The notes beneath the pieces are model-generated. The model was not told the origin of the DNA, did no database searches, and saw only the letters and a program-made list of their open reading frames with translations. From the NCBI RefSeq assembly GCF_030373445.1, contig NZ_JAUCYU010000002.1:248001-312000 (forward strand): a stretch of DNA of 64,000 bases, given 5' to 3'. Below are positions 1-7,178 of the stretch, piece after piece (position 1 is the first letter of the stretch; each line of letters begins with the position of its first letter). Source of the stretch: Roseovarius sp. Its GTDB lineage: Bacteria; Pseudomonadota; Alphaproteobacteria; Rhodobacterales; Rhodobacteraceae. The translations under genes and the position numbers were made by a program.

Positions 1-1
1 C

Positions 2-547
2 TTCCCGCTTCCCTCCTACCTGATCGCGACAGAGGAACTGCCGTCCAACCTGCTGGGCCACCTGGCGCCGGGCCGGCGCATGATGGTCGAGACCCGGGCC
101 CGGCACAGCTATTTCCGCCTTTCCCCCGACGGCAAGCGCATCATCTGGGGCGGACGGGCCGCGATGCGCGAGATCCCGATGAAGCAGGCCGCGAAACGCC
201 TGCGCGCGACCATGCTCAGTGTCTGGCCCGAACTGTCGGATGCCAAGATCAGCCACGCGTGGTGGGGCAATACCGGCTTCAGCTTCAATCACATGCCGCA
301 TGTGGGCGAAGACCGGGGGCTGCACTACGCGATGGGCTTTTCGGGATCAGGTACCGTCATGGCGCCCTATCTCGGGGCCAAGGCGGCCTATCGCGCGCTG
401 GGCGATCCGCGAGGCGCGACTGCCTATGCCGACACGAGCCTGCGCCGTGACGTCCTGCACCCGTTCGCCAAGCCGCATTTCCTGAAGGCCGCGGATATCT
501 GGTACCGGGAAGTGGTCGACCGGCTCGACAACGTGAAGGCCCGCTGA
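2..547 (+). CDS. FAD-dependent oxidoreductase (DAO family), C-terminal part
   Basis: The window opens inside this gene; the open frame runs from base 2 to the TGA at 547, so the N-terminal FAD-binding Rossmann motif is outside. The visible ~181 residues match the C-terminal half of DAO-type amine oxidases such as the gamma-glutamylputrescine oxidase group. They carry an aromatic HAWWGNTGFSFNHMPHVG segment and the glycine-rich GFSGSGTVMAPYLGAKAA segment that closes over the FAD in this family. The expected reaction is oxidative deamination or demethylation of an amine with release of H2O2. The substrate cannot be read from this fragment. It is followed after 3 bases by the convergent MarR gene, so it ends its own transcript here. 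Confidence 0.8.
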   Translation, partial: FPLPSYLIATEELPSNLLGHLAPGRRMMVETRARHSYFRLSPDGKRIIWGGRAAMREIPMKQAAKRLRATMLSVWPELSDAKISHAWWGNTGFSFNHMPHVGEDRGLHYAMGFSGSGTVMAPYLGAKAAYRALGDPRGATAYADTSLRRDVLHPFAKPHFLKAADIWYREVVDRLDNVKAR

Positions 548-550
548 CCC

Positions 551-1027
551 TCAGGCGCCGTTGCGCAACTCGCGGGAGTCGAGCACCGGCGAGGCATCGA
601 GATTGGCGGCATTGAGCATCTTCGCCACCCGTTCCAGCGAGGCCACGATCATCGATTGCTCCCAGTCCTCCAACGCCTCGAAACGGGCGACGAACTGCTG
701 TTGAAGCGCATCGGGCGCGTTGTCGACCGTCGCGCGGCCCTCTTCCGTCAGGATGATGTTTGTCTGCCGCCGGTCCGTGTTCGACTTCTCGCGCACCACC
801 AGTCCCTTCTTGACCAGCTTGTCGACAAGGGCAGTCACCGTGGCCTGCGATACGATCATCCGGTGCGAAATTTCCGTGGCAGTGCAGCGCCCGCGCTCGG
901 CGATCAACTGCAGCACCCGGAACTGCACGGCTGTCAGCCCGGCCGACTGGGCAAGGTCGCGTGCATAGGTGTCGGTCGCGCGAAGGATTCTGCGCAGGGC
1001 GATAAGGCAGGTATCAATGCGTTCCAT
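551..1027 (-). CDS. ectR: MarR-family regulator of the ectoine operon (EctR type)
   Basis: A 158-residue winged-helix protein. The N-terminal dimerisation helices are followed by a helix-turn-helix (TEISHRMIVSQATVTALVDKLVKKG, about residues 50-75) and the wing containing REKSNTDRRQTNIILTEEG, the usual MarR signature. It is transcribed divergently from ectA across a 223-base AT-rich gap. EctR1-type MarR repressors of ectABC-ask operons in halotolerant methylotrophs have this arrangement, so osmotic control of ectoine synthesis is the likely role. The start is an ATG at 1027 preceded by GCGGAG. That it binds the shared gap is inference; repeated TTGCTTTG motifs there are candidate operators. 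Confidence 0.85.
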   Translation of the reverse strand: MERIDTCLIALRRILRATDTYARDLAQSAGLTAVQFRVLQLIAERGRCTATEISHRMIVSQATVTALVDKLVKKGLVVREKSNTDRRQTNIILTEEGRATVDNAPDALQQQFVARFEALEDWEQSMIVASLERVAKMLNAANLDASPVLDSRELRNGA

Positions 1028-1090
1028 GGACGACTCCGCAAGCTTTTACTTTACAGTCACATAATAATTATTTTTCGGCAATCCACGAAA

Positions 1091-1230
1091 TTGCTTTGCT
1101 GAATGAAGCAAGAGCAATGATTTTATGTGCAAAATGCGCTGTTTTACCGTCCGCGCGCGACATTCTACTTCTGTTTGCTTTGCACCTTGAAGTTTGTAGT
1201 CGGGGAAACTACTTTAGTAATCAAAGCAAA
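1091..1230. promoter_or_regulatory. candidate EctR operator cluster between ectR and ectA
   Basis: The octamer TTGCTTTG occurs at 1091-1098 and 1175-1182, and its complement CAAAGCAA at 1222-1229. The last two extend to a 9-base perfect inverted pair, TTTGCTTTG at 1174-1182 and CAAAGCAAA at 1222-1230. The first copy is itself half of TTGCTT-N9-AAGCAA (1091-1111). Three copies of one motif in a 140-base AT-rich gap between divergent genes suggest a repressor target. Binding is inferred, not seen. Confidence 0.45.
1187..1215 (+). promoter_or_regulatory. candidate sigma-70 promoter of ectABC-ask
   Basis: TTGAAG at 1187-1192 and TACTTT at 1210-1215 are separated by 17 bases and lie 36 bases before the ectA start. 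The elements sit between two of the TTGCTTTG-type motifs, so a bound regulator could occlude them. The match to consensus is only moderate. Confidence 0.35.
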
Positions 1231-1250
1231 ACTGAGGAGACAGCAGACCG

Positions 1251-1781
1251 ATGCGACACACGCTCGAACTGATCGACAAGGCGACGCCCTCGTTGCGAAA
1301 ACCCGTGCCCGAAGACGGCGCGGATATCTGGTCGCTGATCAGGGCCTGCAAGCCGCTCGACGAGAACTCGATGTATTGCAACCTGATCCAGTGTGACCAT
1401 TTCCGCGATACGTGCGTTCTGGCAGAGCTTGGCGGCAAGCCGGCGGGCTGGGTTTCGGCTTACGTCATGCCGAACGATCCCTCGACGCTGTTCGTCTGGC
1501 AGGTCGCCGTGTCTTCCGAAGCGCGCGGCATGGGCCTTGGCACGCTAATGCTCAAGAGCCTTCTGCAGCGCGACATTTGCAAGGATGTCGAGCGCATTCA
1601 GACCACCATCACGCGCTCGAACGCTGCCTCGTGGAAGCTGTTCCGCAAGTTCGCGAAACAGCAGGACGCGCGGCTTTCCTCGCAGGCCTATTTCGGTGAG
1701 GCCCTGCACTTCCGTGGAAAACACAACACCGAATACATGGTCACCATCGACCTCGCGGAAGAACTGAAGAAGGCAGCCTGA
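1251..1781 (+). CDS. ectA: L-2,4-diaminobutyrate N4-acetyltransferase (EctA)
   Basis: Transfers acetyl from acetyl-CoA to the gamma-amino group of L-2,4-diaminobutyrate, the second dedicated step of ectoine synthesis, in the cytoplasm. The 176-residue protein is a GNAT domain. PSLRKPVPEDGADIWSLI opens the fold, the CNLIQCDHFRDTCV segment is typical of EctA, and the acetyl-CoA loop reads EARGMGLGTLML (about residues 88-99). The start ATG follows GAGGAGA by 9 bases. It is first in an ectA-ectB-ectC-ask operon with short gaps, the standard order, which makes the assignment firm. Length fits the family (about 170-190). Confidence 0.95.
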   Translation: MRHTLELIDKATPSLRKPVPEDGADIWSLIRACKPLDENSMYCNLIQCDHFRDTCVLAELGGKPAGWVSAYVMPNDPSTLFVWQVAVSSEARGMGLGTLMLKSLLQRDICKDVERIQTTITRSNAASWKLFRKFAKQQDARLSSQAYFGEALHFRGKHNTEYMVTIDLAEELKKAA

Positions 1782-1830
1782 AGGGGCTGCCCGCCTTCCG
1801 CTTCAAATCCATCAAACCAAAGGACACGCC

Positions 1831-3123
1831 ATGCCGACTGACACGTCAGCCGACAAATCTGTATTTGAACGCCGCGAATCAGAGGCGCGCAGCTACTGCC
1901 GCAGCTTCGACACGGTCTTCACGAAGGCCCTTGGCTCGGAACTCACCGATGCCGACGGCAAAACCTATATCGACTTCCTCGCCGGGTGCTCGTCGCTCAA
2001 CTACGGGCACAACGACCCCGACATGAAAGCCGCGCTGATCGAGCATATCTCGGGCGACGGGATTGCCCACGGGCTCGACATGTACACGACCGAGAAGGCC
2101 CGTTTCCTGAAGGCATACGAGGACAACATCCTCAAGCCGCGCGGTATGGACCACAAGATCATGATGACCGGCCCGACCGGCACCAACGCCGTCGAGGCGG
2201 CGATGAAGCTTGCCCGCAAGGTCACCGGCCGGCGCAACATCGTGGCCTTTACCAATGGATTCCACGGCATGACCATGGGAGCGCTTTCGCTGACCGGTAA
2301 TGCCGGCAAGCGCGGCGGCGCCGGTGGCGGGGCCCTGGGCGACGTCACGCATTTCCCCTTCGAAGGGGCACTTGGCGACGACGTCGACACGCTCGCCCAG
2401 GCCGAAATGATGCTCGACAACTCCTCGTCCGGCATTGATGCGCCCGCTGCGTTCATCTTCGAGCCGGTGCAGGGCGAGGGCGGTCTCACCGCCGCCTCCA
2501 AGGAATGGATGCAGGGCGTTGAGCGCCTTGCCCTCAAGTACGGCGCCATGCTGATCGTCGACGACATCCAGTCGGGCTGTGGCCGCACGGGCACCTACTT
2601 CGCCTTCGAGGAAGCCGGGATTGACCCGGACATGATCACGCAGGCGAAATCGCTTTCGGGCTTCGGCCTGCCGTTCGCCGCGCTTCTGATCAAGCCCGAG
2701 CACGACATCTGGAAGCCGGCCGAACATAACGGCACGTTCCGGGGCAACACGCACGCCTTCGTCACGGGCCGGGTCGCTCTGGAAAAGTTCTGGAAGACCG
2801 ATGACTTCGCGAAAGAAGTTCAGGGCAAGAGCCAGATCCTGACCGAAGGCCTGCAAGCCATCGCCGACATCATCCCCGGCGCGCGCCTCAAGGGCCGCGG
2901 CCTGATGCAGGGCGTTGACGTGGGTTCCGGCGACCTGGCGGGCGACATCTGCGCCCGCGCCTTCGAGAAAGGCCTCGTGATCGAAACCTCGGGCGCCGAC
3001 GACGAGGTCGTCAAGGTGCTCGCCCCCCTGACGACGTCGGAAGACACCTTCCGCAAGGGGCTCGACATCCTGCTCGAGGCAGCACGCGACGCCTCGGCAT
3101 CCACAAAGATGGCAGCGGAGTAA
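1831..3123 (+). CDS. ectB: Diaminobutyrate--2-oxoglutarate transaminase (EctB)
   Basis: PLP-dependent class III aminotransferase that makes L-2,4-diaminobutyrate from L-aspartate semialdehyde with glutamate as amino donor; first dedicated step of ectoine synthesis. The 430 residues show the substrate and phosphate regions [15 protein letters not shown], the PLP-ring aspartate in [14 protein letters not shown] (D244) and the Schiff-base lysine in QAKSLSGFG (K273). The start ATG is preceded by AAAGGA. It lies 49 bases after ectA and 4 bases before ectC, so all three are probably co-transcribed. Length and motifs are normal for the family. Confidence 0.96.
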   Translation: MPTDTSADKSVFERRESEARSYCRSFDTVFTKALGSELTDADGKTYIDFLAGCSSLNYGHNDPDMKAALIEHISGDGIAHGLDMYTTEKARFLKAYEDNILKPRGMDHKIMMTGPTGTNAVEAAMKLARKVTGRRNIVAFTNGFHGMTMGALSLTGNAGKRGGAGGGALGDVTHFPFEGALGDDVDTLAQAEMMLDNSSSGIDAPAAFIFEPVQGEGGLTAASKEWMQGVERLALKYGAMLIVDDIQSGCGRTGTYFAFEEAGIDPDMITQAKSLSGFGLPFAALLIKPEHDIWKPAEHNGTFRGNTHAFVTGRVALEKFWKTDDFAKEVQGKSQILTEGLQAIADIIPGARLKGRGLMQGVDVGSGDLAGDICARAFEKGLVIETSGADDEVVKVLAPLTTSEDTFRKGLDILLEAARDASASTKMAAE

Positions 3124-3127
3124 CAAA

Positions 3128-3529
3128 ATGATTGTCAGAGATTTCAACGATATCGTCGAGAACCAGAAAGACCGCGTCGTTACCGACGCAGAATGGTCGT
3201 CGGTCAGGATGCTTCTGGCCGATGACAAGATGGGGTTCTCGTTTCACATCACGTTCCTGAACACGGGATCTGAGCATACGTTCGAATACAAGAACCACTT
3301 CGAAAGCGTGTACTGCATGTCCGGCAAGGGGTCGATAACCGACATCGCCACCGGGGAAACACACGAGATCAAGCCGGGCGTGATGTATGCGCTCGACAAG
3401 CACGACCGCCACGTCCTTCGGGCCGAGGAAGAGCTCGTCATGGCCTGTGTGTTCAACCCGCCGGTGACCGGCAACGAGGTACACCGCGAAGATGGCTCTT
3501 ATGCCGCCGCGGAAGAGTTGGCGGACTGA
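3128..3529 (+). CDS. ectC: Ectoine synthase (EctC)
   Basis: Closes the ring of N4-acetyl-diaminobutyrate to ectoine. A 133-residue single cupin domain with the family hallmarks [12 protein letters not shown] and [19 protein letters not shown]59, Y87 and H95 fall where published EctC structures place the catalytic-iron ligands; the exact alignment is by eye. It follows ectB after 4 bases and precedes the aspartokinase by 20. No ectD (ectoine hydroxylase) follows, so this locus by itself gives ectoine but not 5-hydroxyectoine. Confidence 0.96.
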   Translation: MIVRDFNDIVENQKDRVVTDAEWSSVRMLLADDKMGFSFHITFLNTGSEHTFEYKNHFESVYCMSGKGSITDIATGETHEIKPGVMYALDKHDRHVLRAEEELVMACVFNPPVTGNEVHREDGSYAAAEELAD

Positions 3530-3549
3530 CCGCCGAAAGGAATAACGTC

Positions 3550-4986
3550 ATGAGTTTTCCAAAGCATACCGTCGAGAAGATCGGCGGCACCTCGATGAGC
3601 CGCGTGGACGAGTTGCTCGACACGCTGCTGATCGGGGGGCGCGAAGGGTCCGATCTCTATCACCGCATTTTCGTCGTCTCGGCCTTCGGCGGCATCACCG
3701 ACCTTCTGCTCGAGCACAAGAAATCGGGCCGACCGGGCGTCTATGGCCTTTTCGCCAATGACGACAACGATCATGGCTGGCTCGACGCGCTTTCTTCGGT
3801 CGGCGATGCCATGTGCGAGGCGCACCGCAAGGTGCTCAGCCATCCCGGCGATCAGAACATGGCCGACGAGTTCGTTCGTGAACGGGTGGAGGGGGCGCGT
3901 TCGTGCCTCTTCGACCTCCAGCGTCTCTGCTCCTTCGGTCATTTCCGCCTGTCCAGCCACATGCTGGTGATCCGCGAGCTTCTTTCGGGCCTGGGCGAGG
4001 CGCATTCGGCCTTCGTCACCGCGCTGCTGCTGCAGCGTAACGGTGTCGATGCCCGTTTTGTCGACCTCAGCGGCTGGCGCGACGAGGCCGAGCACACGCT
4101 GGAAGAGCGTATCGCGGCCGGGCTCGACGACATCGACCTGACCCGCGAACTGCCCATCGTCACGGGCTATGCCCAGTGCACCGAAGGGCTGATGCGCGAA
4201 TATGACCGGGGCTATTCCGAGGTGACCTTCTCGAACATCGCCGCCCACACCGGCGCGCACGAGGCGATCATCCACAAGGAATTTCACCTGTCATCGGCCG
4301 ATCCGGGCCTTGTGGGCGTCGAGAATGCGCGCAAGCTGGGTCACACCAACTACGACGTGGCCGACCAGCTGGCGAACATGGGGATGGAGGCGATCCATCC
4401 CAACGCCGCCAAGATCCTGCGCCGTGCCGGTATCACCCTGCGCGTGACCAACGCGTTCGAGCCGGGTGACCCTGGGACGCTGATCGACGAGGAGAAGGCC
4501 GAGAACCCCGGTGTCGAGATCGTCACCGGCCTCGGCGTGGTGGCACTCGAGCTTTTCGAACAGGACATGGTTGGCGTCAAAGGTTACGATGCGACCGCGC
4601 TGGAGGCGCTCAAGCGCCACAACGTCTGGATCGTGTCGAAAACGTCGAACGCCAACAACATCACGCATTACATCCAGGCCTCGCTCAAGACGGCCAAGCG
4701 CGTGATCCGCGAGATCGAGGAGGTCTACCCTCAGGCCGAGGTCACGGCGCGCGCCGTGTCGCTTGTGGCGGTCATCGGCCGCGACCTGACGGGCGAGCGG
4801 GTGCTGGGCCACGGCCTTCAGGCCCTGCACGAGGCGGGTATCGACGTCGTTGCCGCTCAGCAGACGCCGCGCAATGTCGATGTACAGTTCGTCGTGCCTC
4901 GCGATGCGGCCGACGACGCCGTGAAGTGCCTGCACGAAAGGTTCGTTTCGGGAAAGAGCGGGGCGGGGCTGGCGCGGGTGGCGTGA
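3550..4986 (+). CDS. ask: Aspartate kinase, ectoine-specific isoform (Ask_Ect)
   Basis: Phosphorylates L-aspartate, feeding aspartate semialdehyde to EctB. The 478-residue protein starts with the kinase motif HTVEKIGGTSMSR and carries two ACT-type regulatory segments near the C-terminus (about residues 315-470). A dedicated aspartokinase at the end of ect operons is known in many proteobacteria and is thought to escape the feedback inhibition of the housekeeping enzyme; whether this copy does is inferred from context. AAAGGA lies 9 bases before the ATG. A strong hairpin terminator follows the stop codon. Confidence 0.93.
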   Translation: MSFPKHTVEKIGGTSMSRVDELLDTLLIGGREGSDLYHRIFVVSAFGGITDLLLEHKKSGRPGVYGLFANDDNDHGWLDALSSVGDAMCEAHRKVLSHPGDQNMADEFVRERVEGARSCLFDLQRLCSFGHFRLSSHMLVIRELLSGLGEAHSAFVTALLLQRNGVDARFVDLSGWRDEAEHTLEERIAAGLDDIDLTRELPIVTGYAQCTEGLMREYDRGYSEVTFSNIAAHTGAHEAIIHKEFHLSSADPGLVGVENARKLGHTNYDVADQLANMGMEAIHPNAAKILRRAGITLRVTNAFEPGDPGTLIDEEKAENPGVEIVTGLGVVALELFEQDMVGVKGYDATALEALKRHNVWIVSKTSNANNITHYIQASLKTAKRVIREIEEVYPQAEVTARAVSLVAVIGRDLTGERVLGHGLQALHEAGIDVVAAQQTPRNVDVQFVVPRDAADDAVKCLHERFVSGKSGAGLARVA

Positions 4987-5017
4987 CCGCTGCCGCATCT
5001 GCTCCGCTCTAAGAAGG

Positions 5018-5056
5018 CGCCCCGCTGGATGATGGCCAGCGGGGCGTCTCGTTTTT
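5018..5056 (+). terminator. Rho-independent terminator of ectABC-ask
   Basis: An 11-base perfect stem (5018-5028 paired with 5036-5046) with a 7-base loop is followed by TCTCGTTTTT. It lies 32 bases past the ask stop codon and just before the convergent miniprotein gene. Confidence 0.85.
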
Positions 5057-5072
5057 CAGCCATGATGCAGCT

Positions 5073-5243
5073 TTACTTGTGGCTGCGGTACTTTCCGGCT
5101 TCCGTCTTCTGGCCGAAGACCAGCGCCAGGATCGACATCACGATCGCGATGAACGAGAAGATCGCCGGGGCCGAGCTTCCGAGCCCCATGAAGATCGCGC
5201 CGGAGACGCCATCCCATGTCGGTGTGTCAAAGGGAAATCCCAT
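5073..5243 (-). CDS. 56-residue single-pass membrane miniprotein downstream of amt1
   Basis: An unrecognised small gene. The protein starts MGFPFDTPTWDGVSGAIF, has one hydrophobic helix (SSAPAIFSFIAIVMSILALVFG, about residues 23-44) and a short basic tail ending KYRSHK. A strong GGAGGA lies 7 bases before the ATG at 5243, and the gene sits 15 bases after the stop of the upstream ammonium transporter on the same strand, so it is very probably co-translated. The second transporter here also has a one-helix protein right behind it. A transporter-associated subunit or modulator is inferred from position; no family was recognised. Confidence 0.75.
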   Translation of the reverse strand: MGFPFDTPTWDGVSGAIFMGLGSSAPAIFSFIAIVMSILALVFGQKTEAGKYRSHK

Positions 5244-5258
5244 TCTTAAGTCCTCCTG

Positions 5259-6644
5259 TTACTTGGATGCCGGGGGCGATGCCATGATGCCCTCGGGATA
5301 GGCCTGTGCCGGCACCTTGACGGTGTCGAGACCGGCGATTTCAGCAGCTTCCGGAACGCGCAGCATGCCGACCAGTTTCAGGATCAGCGAACAGCCGTAG
5401 CCGGTGATGAACCCGATCGCGACGAATACGACCGTGCCCACGAATTGACCGATGAAGCTGACCGTCGGGACGCCTTCGCCCAGAAGGGCAGGGTAGCCGC
5501 TGGCGAAGATCCCCAGGATCAGCATGCCGAAGACACCCATCACGCCGTGCACGGTAACCGCGCCCACCGCGTCATCGATGCCGAAGCTCTCGATGAAGGT
5601 CGCCGCCGGTTTCAGCATCAGGCCCGCCACCATGGCGATGATGAAGGTAAGCGAGGGGAAGTAGATATCGACCCCCGACGCCACCGAGATCAGGCCGGCC
5701 AGCGCCCCCGACATCATCCAGAACGGATCGCGCGTCAGCGACCAGGCCCCGATGATACCGCCCGCGACACCCATAAGGATGTTGAAGCTGAGCGCGCCGA
5801 GGTTGGTTGGCGTGCCGTAGATCGTGGTGAAGTTTCCACCCCACGACCAGCTTTCGCCACCCACGACGAGACACCCCATCAGGAAGCCCCAGAAGCCCAC
5901 GACGATGAGCATGAGGCCGGTCGCCGTAAAGGGCATGTTGTGCCCGGCGAGGTTGTTGGCCGTGCCGTCCTCGTTGAACTTGCCGATCCGGGGGCCGAGA
6001 TTGATCAGCACGCCGAGAGCGAAGAAGGCCGCGACCGCGTGGACAAGCCCCGCCGCGCCGAAGTCATGCACGCCCCATTGCTGGATCAGCCAGCCGTCGG
6101 AATGCCAGCCCCATGCCGCTGCCAACGTCCAGCTGAACCCGCCCAACACGATGGCGAGGATCACGAACCCGACCGTCTGGATGCGCTCGATGACCGCGCC
6201 CGAGAAAATCGAAGCCGTTGTCGCCGCAAACAGCGTGAAGGCACCCCAGAAGACGCCGTCGATCTGGTCCTCCGTGTTCGGGCCCATGTAGGCGGCCGCC
6301 TCGCCCCAGGCGAGCGCGAAGCCATTGGCATATTCCGCACCCGAAATCCCGTTCGGGCCAGCCGAGAGGGTAAATCCGGTGGGGAACGCCCAGTAGACCC
6401 ACCACCCGAAGAAATAGAAGGCGGGGATTACGAAAGCGAAGGCCAGGATGTTCTTGACGCCCGAAGACAGGGCGTTCTTGGCGCGCGAGGCGCCCATTTC
6501 GTAGGCCAGAAAGCCTGCGTGAATGATGATCATCAGCGGGATGGTCAGGTAGTAATAGGTCTCCGCGAACATCGTGTTCGTCAGATTCCCCTTCGATTCA
6601 ATGGCGGCCACCTTGGCCGCGAGTTCCGCGAGTTGCTCTTCCAT
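5259..6644 (-). CDS. amt: Ammonium transporter (Amt/MEP/Rh family)
   Basis: Channel-type ammonium (possibly also methylammonium) transporter of the inner membrane. The 461 residues form about 11-12 hydrophobic helices after a short N-terminal coiled segment (EEQLAELAAKVAAIESKGN) not present in classical AmtB. The conserved Asp and first pore His are in VHDFGAAGLVHAVAAFFALG and the second pore His in AVGAVTVHGVMGVFG. The C-terminal tail is short. The ATG at 6644 has GGAGG upstream. No glnK (PII) gene is adjacent, unlike the classical glnK-amtB pair; instead the neighbour is the 56-residue membrane protein. A second Amt paralogue lies upstream on the same strand. Confidence 0.9.
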   Translation of the reverse strand: MEEQLAELAAKVAAIESKGNLTNTMFAETYYYLTIPLMIIIHAGFLAYEMGASRAKNALSSGVKNILAFAFVIPAFYFFGWWVYWAFPTGFTLSAGPNGISGAEYANGFALAWGEAAAYMGPNTEDQIDGVFWGAFTLFAATTASIFSGAVIERIQTVGFVILAIVLGGFSWTLAAAWGWHSDGWLIQQWGVHDFGAAGLVHAVAAFFALGVLINLGPRIGKFNEDGTANNLAGHNMPFTATGLMLIVVGFWGFLMGCLVVGGESWSWGGNFTTIYGTPTNLGALSFNILMGVAGGIIGAWSLTRDPFWMMSGALAGLISVASGVDIYFPSLTFIIAMVAGLMLKPAATFIESFGIDDAVGAVTVHGVMGVFGMLILGIFASGYPALLGEGVPTVSFIGQFVGTVVFVAIGFITGYGCSLILKLVGMLRVPEAAEIAGLDTVKVPAQAYPEGIMASPPASK

Positions 6645-6693
6645 GTGGGTCGTACCTCCGTACCATTGGTGGGCTTGCTTGCCGGCCCTTTTG

Positions 6694-6723
6694 GTTCACA
6701 ATTGGTTCGTAAACCGTGTGAAC
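6694..6723. promoter_or_regulatory. inverted repeat upstream of amt1
   Basis: GTTCACA at 6694-6700 and TGTGAAC at 6717-6723 form a 7-base inverted pair about 50 bases before the amt1 start. TTGGTTC is also repeated directly at 6691-6697 and 6702-6708, one helical turn apart. This suggests regulator binding, but no known consensus was recognised. Confidence 0.3.
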
Positions 6724-6806
6724 GCTACACCAATGCTAAGCCAACACGAAATTTCAATGTTGCTGAAATAGAAGGCAAACAGGCTGAAAATGCAGGCATT
6801 GGTCGG

Positions 6807-6825
6807 GGCAAACAGGCTGTTTGCC
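6807..6825. promoter_or_regulatory. perfect 19-base palindrome upstream of amt1
   Basis: GGCAAACAGGCTGTTTGCC is a perfect palindrome with a single central base. Its left 13 bases (GGCAAACAGGCTG) recur at 6774-6786, exactly 33 bases upstream, about three helical turns. This is what a dimeric regulator site plus an auxiliary half-site would look like, 163 bases before the amt1 start codon. The regulator is unknown. Confidence 0.45.
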
Positions 6826-6876
6826 GGGGAATATGCCTGTCATTCGGGGAGTTGCGTATGAAGGGGCCAATTGAAC

Positions 6877-6913
6877 CAAAAGCGCCGGCCCAAGGGGCCG
6901 GCGCCATTTTTTT
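6877..6913 (-). terminator. terminator of the amt2-miniprotein operon
   Basis: A perfect 10-base GC stem, GCGCCGGCCC (6882-6891) with GGGCCGGCGC (6895-6904), has a 3-base loop. It is followed on the minus strand by TTTTGG, and flanked on the other side by seven T on the plus strand. It lies just past the stop of the 76-residue miniprotein gene and could act in both directions. Confidence 0.75.
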
Positions 6914-6934
6914 GTGCGAGTCTCGGGTGCGCGC

Positions 6935-7165
6935 CTATTCGCGCGCCTCCTCGTCGAAGACCCTTTCCAGCCGCTCCTTGCTGCGGGCGGCGGCCTCGTC
7001 CACCTCGAACTCCTTCTTCTCGATGCGCGCCTGAAGGATATGGAACAGCAGCCAGAAGGCCACGCCCAGAACGAAGAGGGTCACCTCCCATCCGACGCCC
7101 GGATAGACGGGGCCCAGTTGCGACAGGTCCGCGCCGGACCAGCTTTCGACGATCGTGGTTGACAT
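6935..7165 (-). CDS. 76-residue single-pass membrane miniprotein downstream of amt2
   Basis: An unrecognised small protein: a short polar N-terminus, one hydrophobic helix (GWEVTLFVLGVAFWLLFHIL, about residues 25-44) and a highly charged, helical C-terminal tail (IEKKEFEVDEAAARSKERLE, then RVFDEEARE). GAGGAGGA lies just upstream of the ATG at 7165, 13 bases from the transporter stop. Position and architecture parallel the 56-residue protein behind the first transporter, although the two sequences are not obviously alike. The charged cytosolic tail might replace or contact a regulator of the Amt channel; this is inference. Confidence 0.8.
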   Translation of the reverse strand: MSTTIVESWSGADLSQLGPVYPGVGWEVTLFVLGVAFWLLFHILQARIEKKEFEVDEAAARSKERLERVFDEEARE

Positions 7166-7178
7166 TGTTACGTCCTCC

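Noticed and set aside
5445-7034. 529-residue plus-strand open frame opposite amt1
   Set aside because: Extremely rich in Arg, His and Asp with no hydrophobic core; antisense shadow of the transporter gene.
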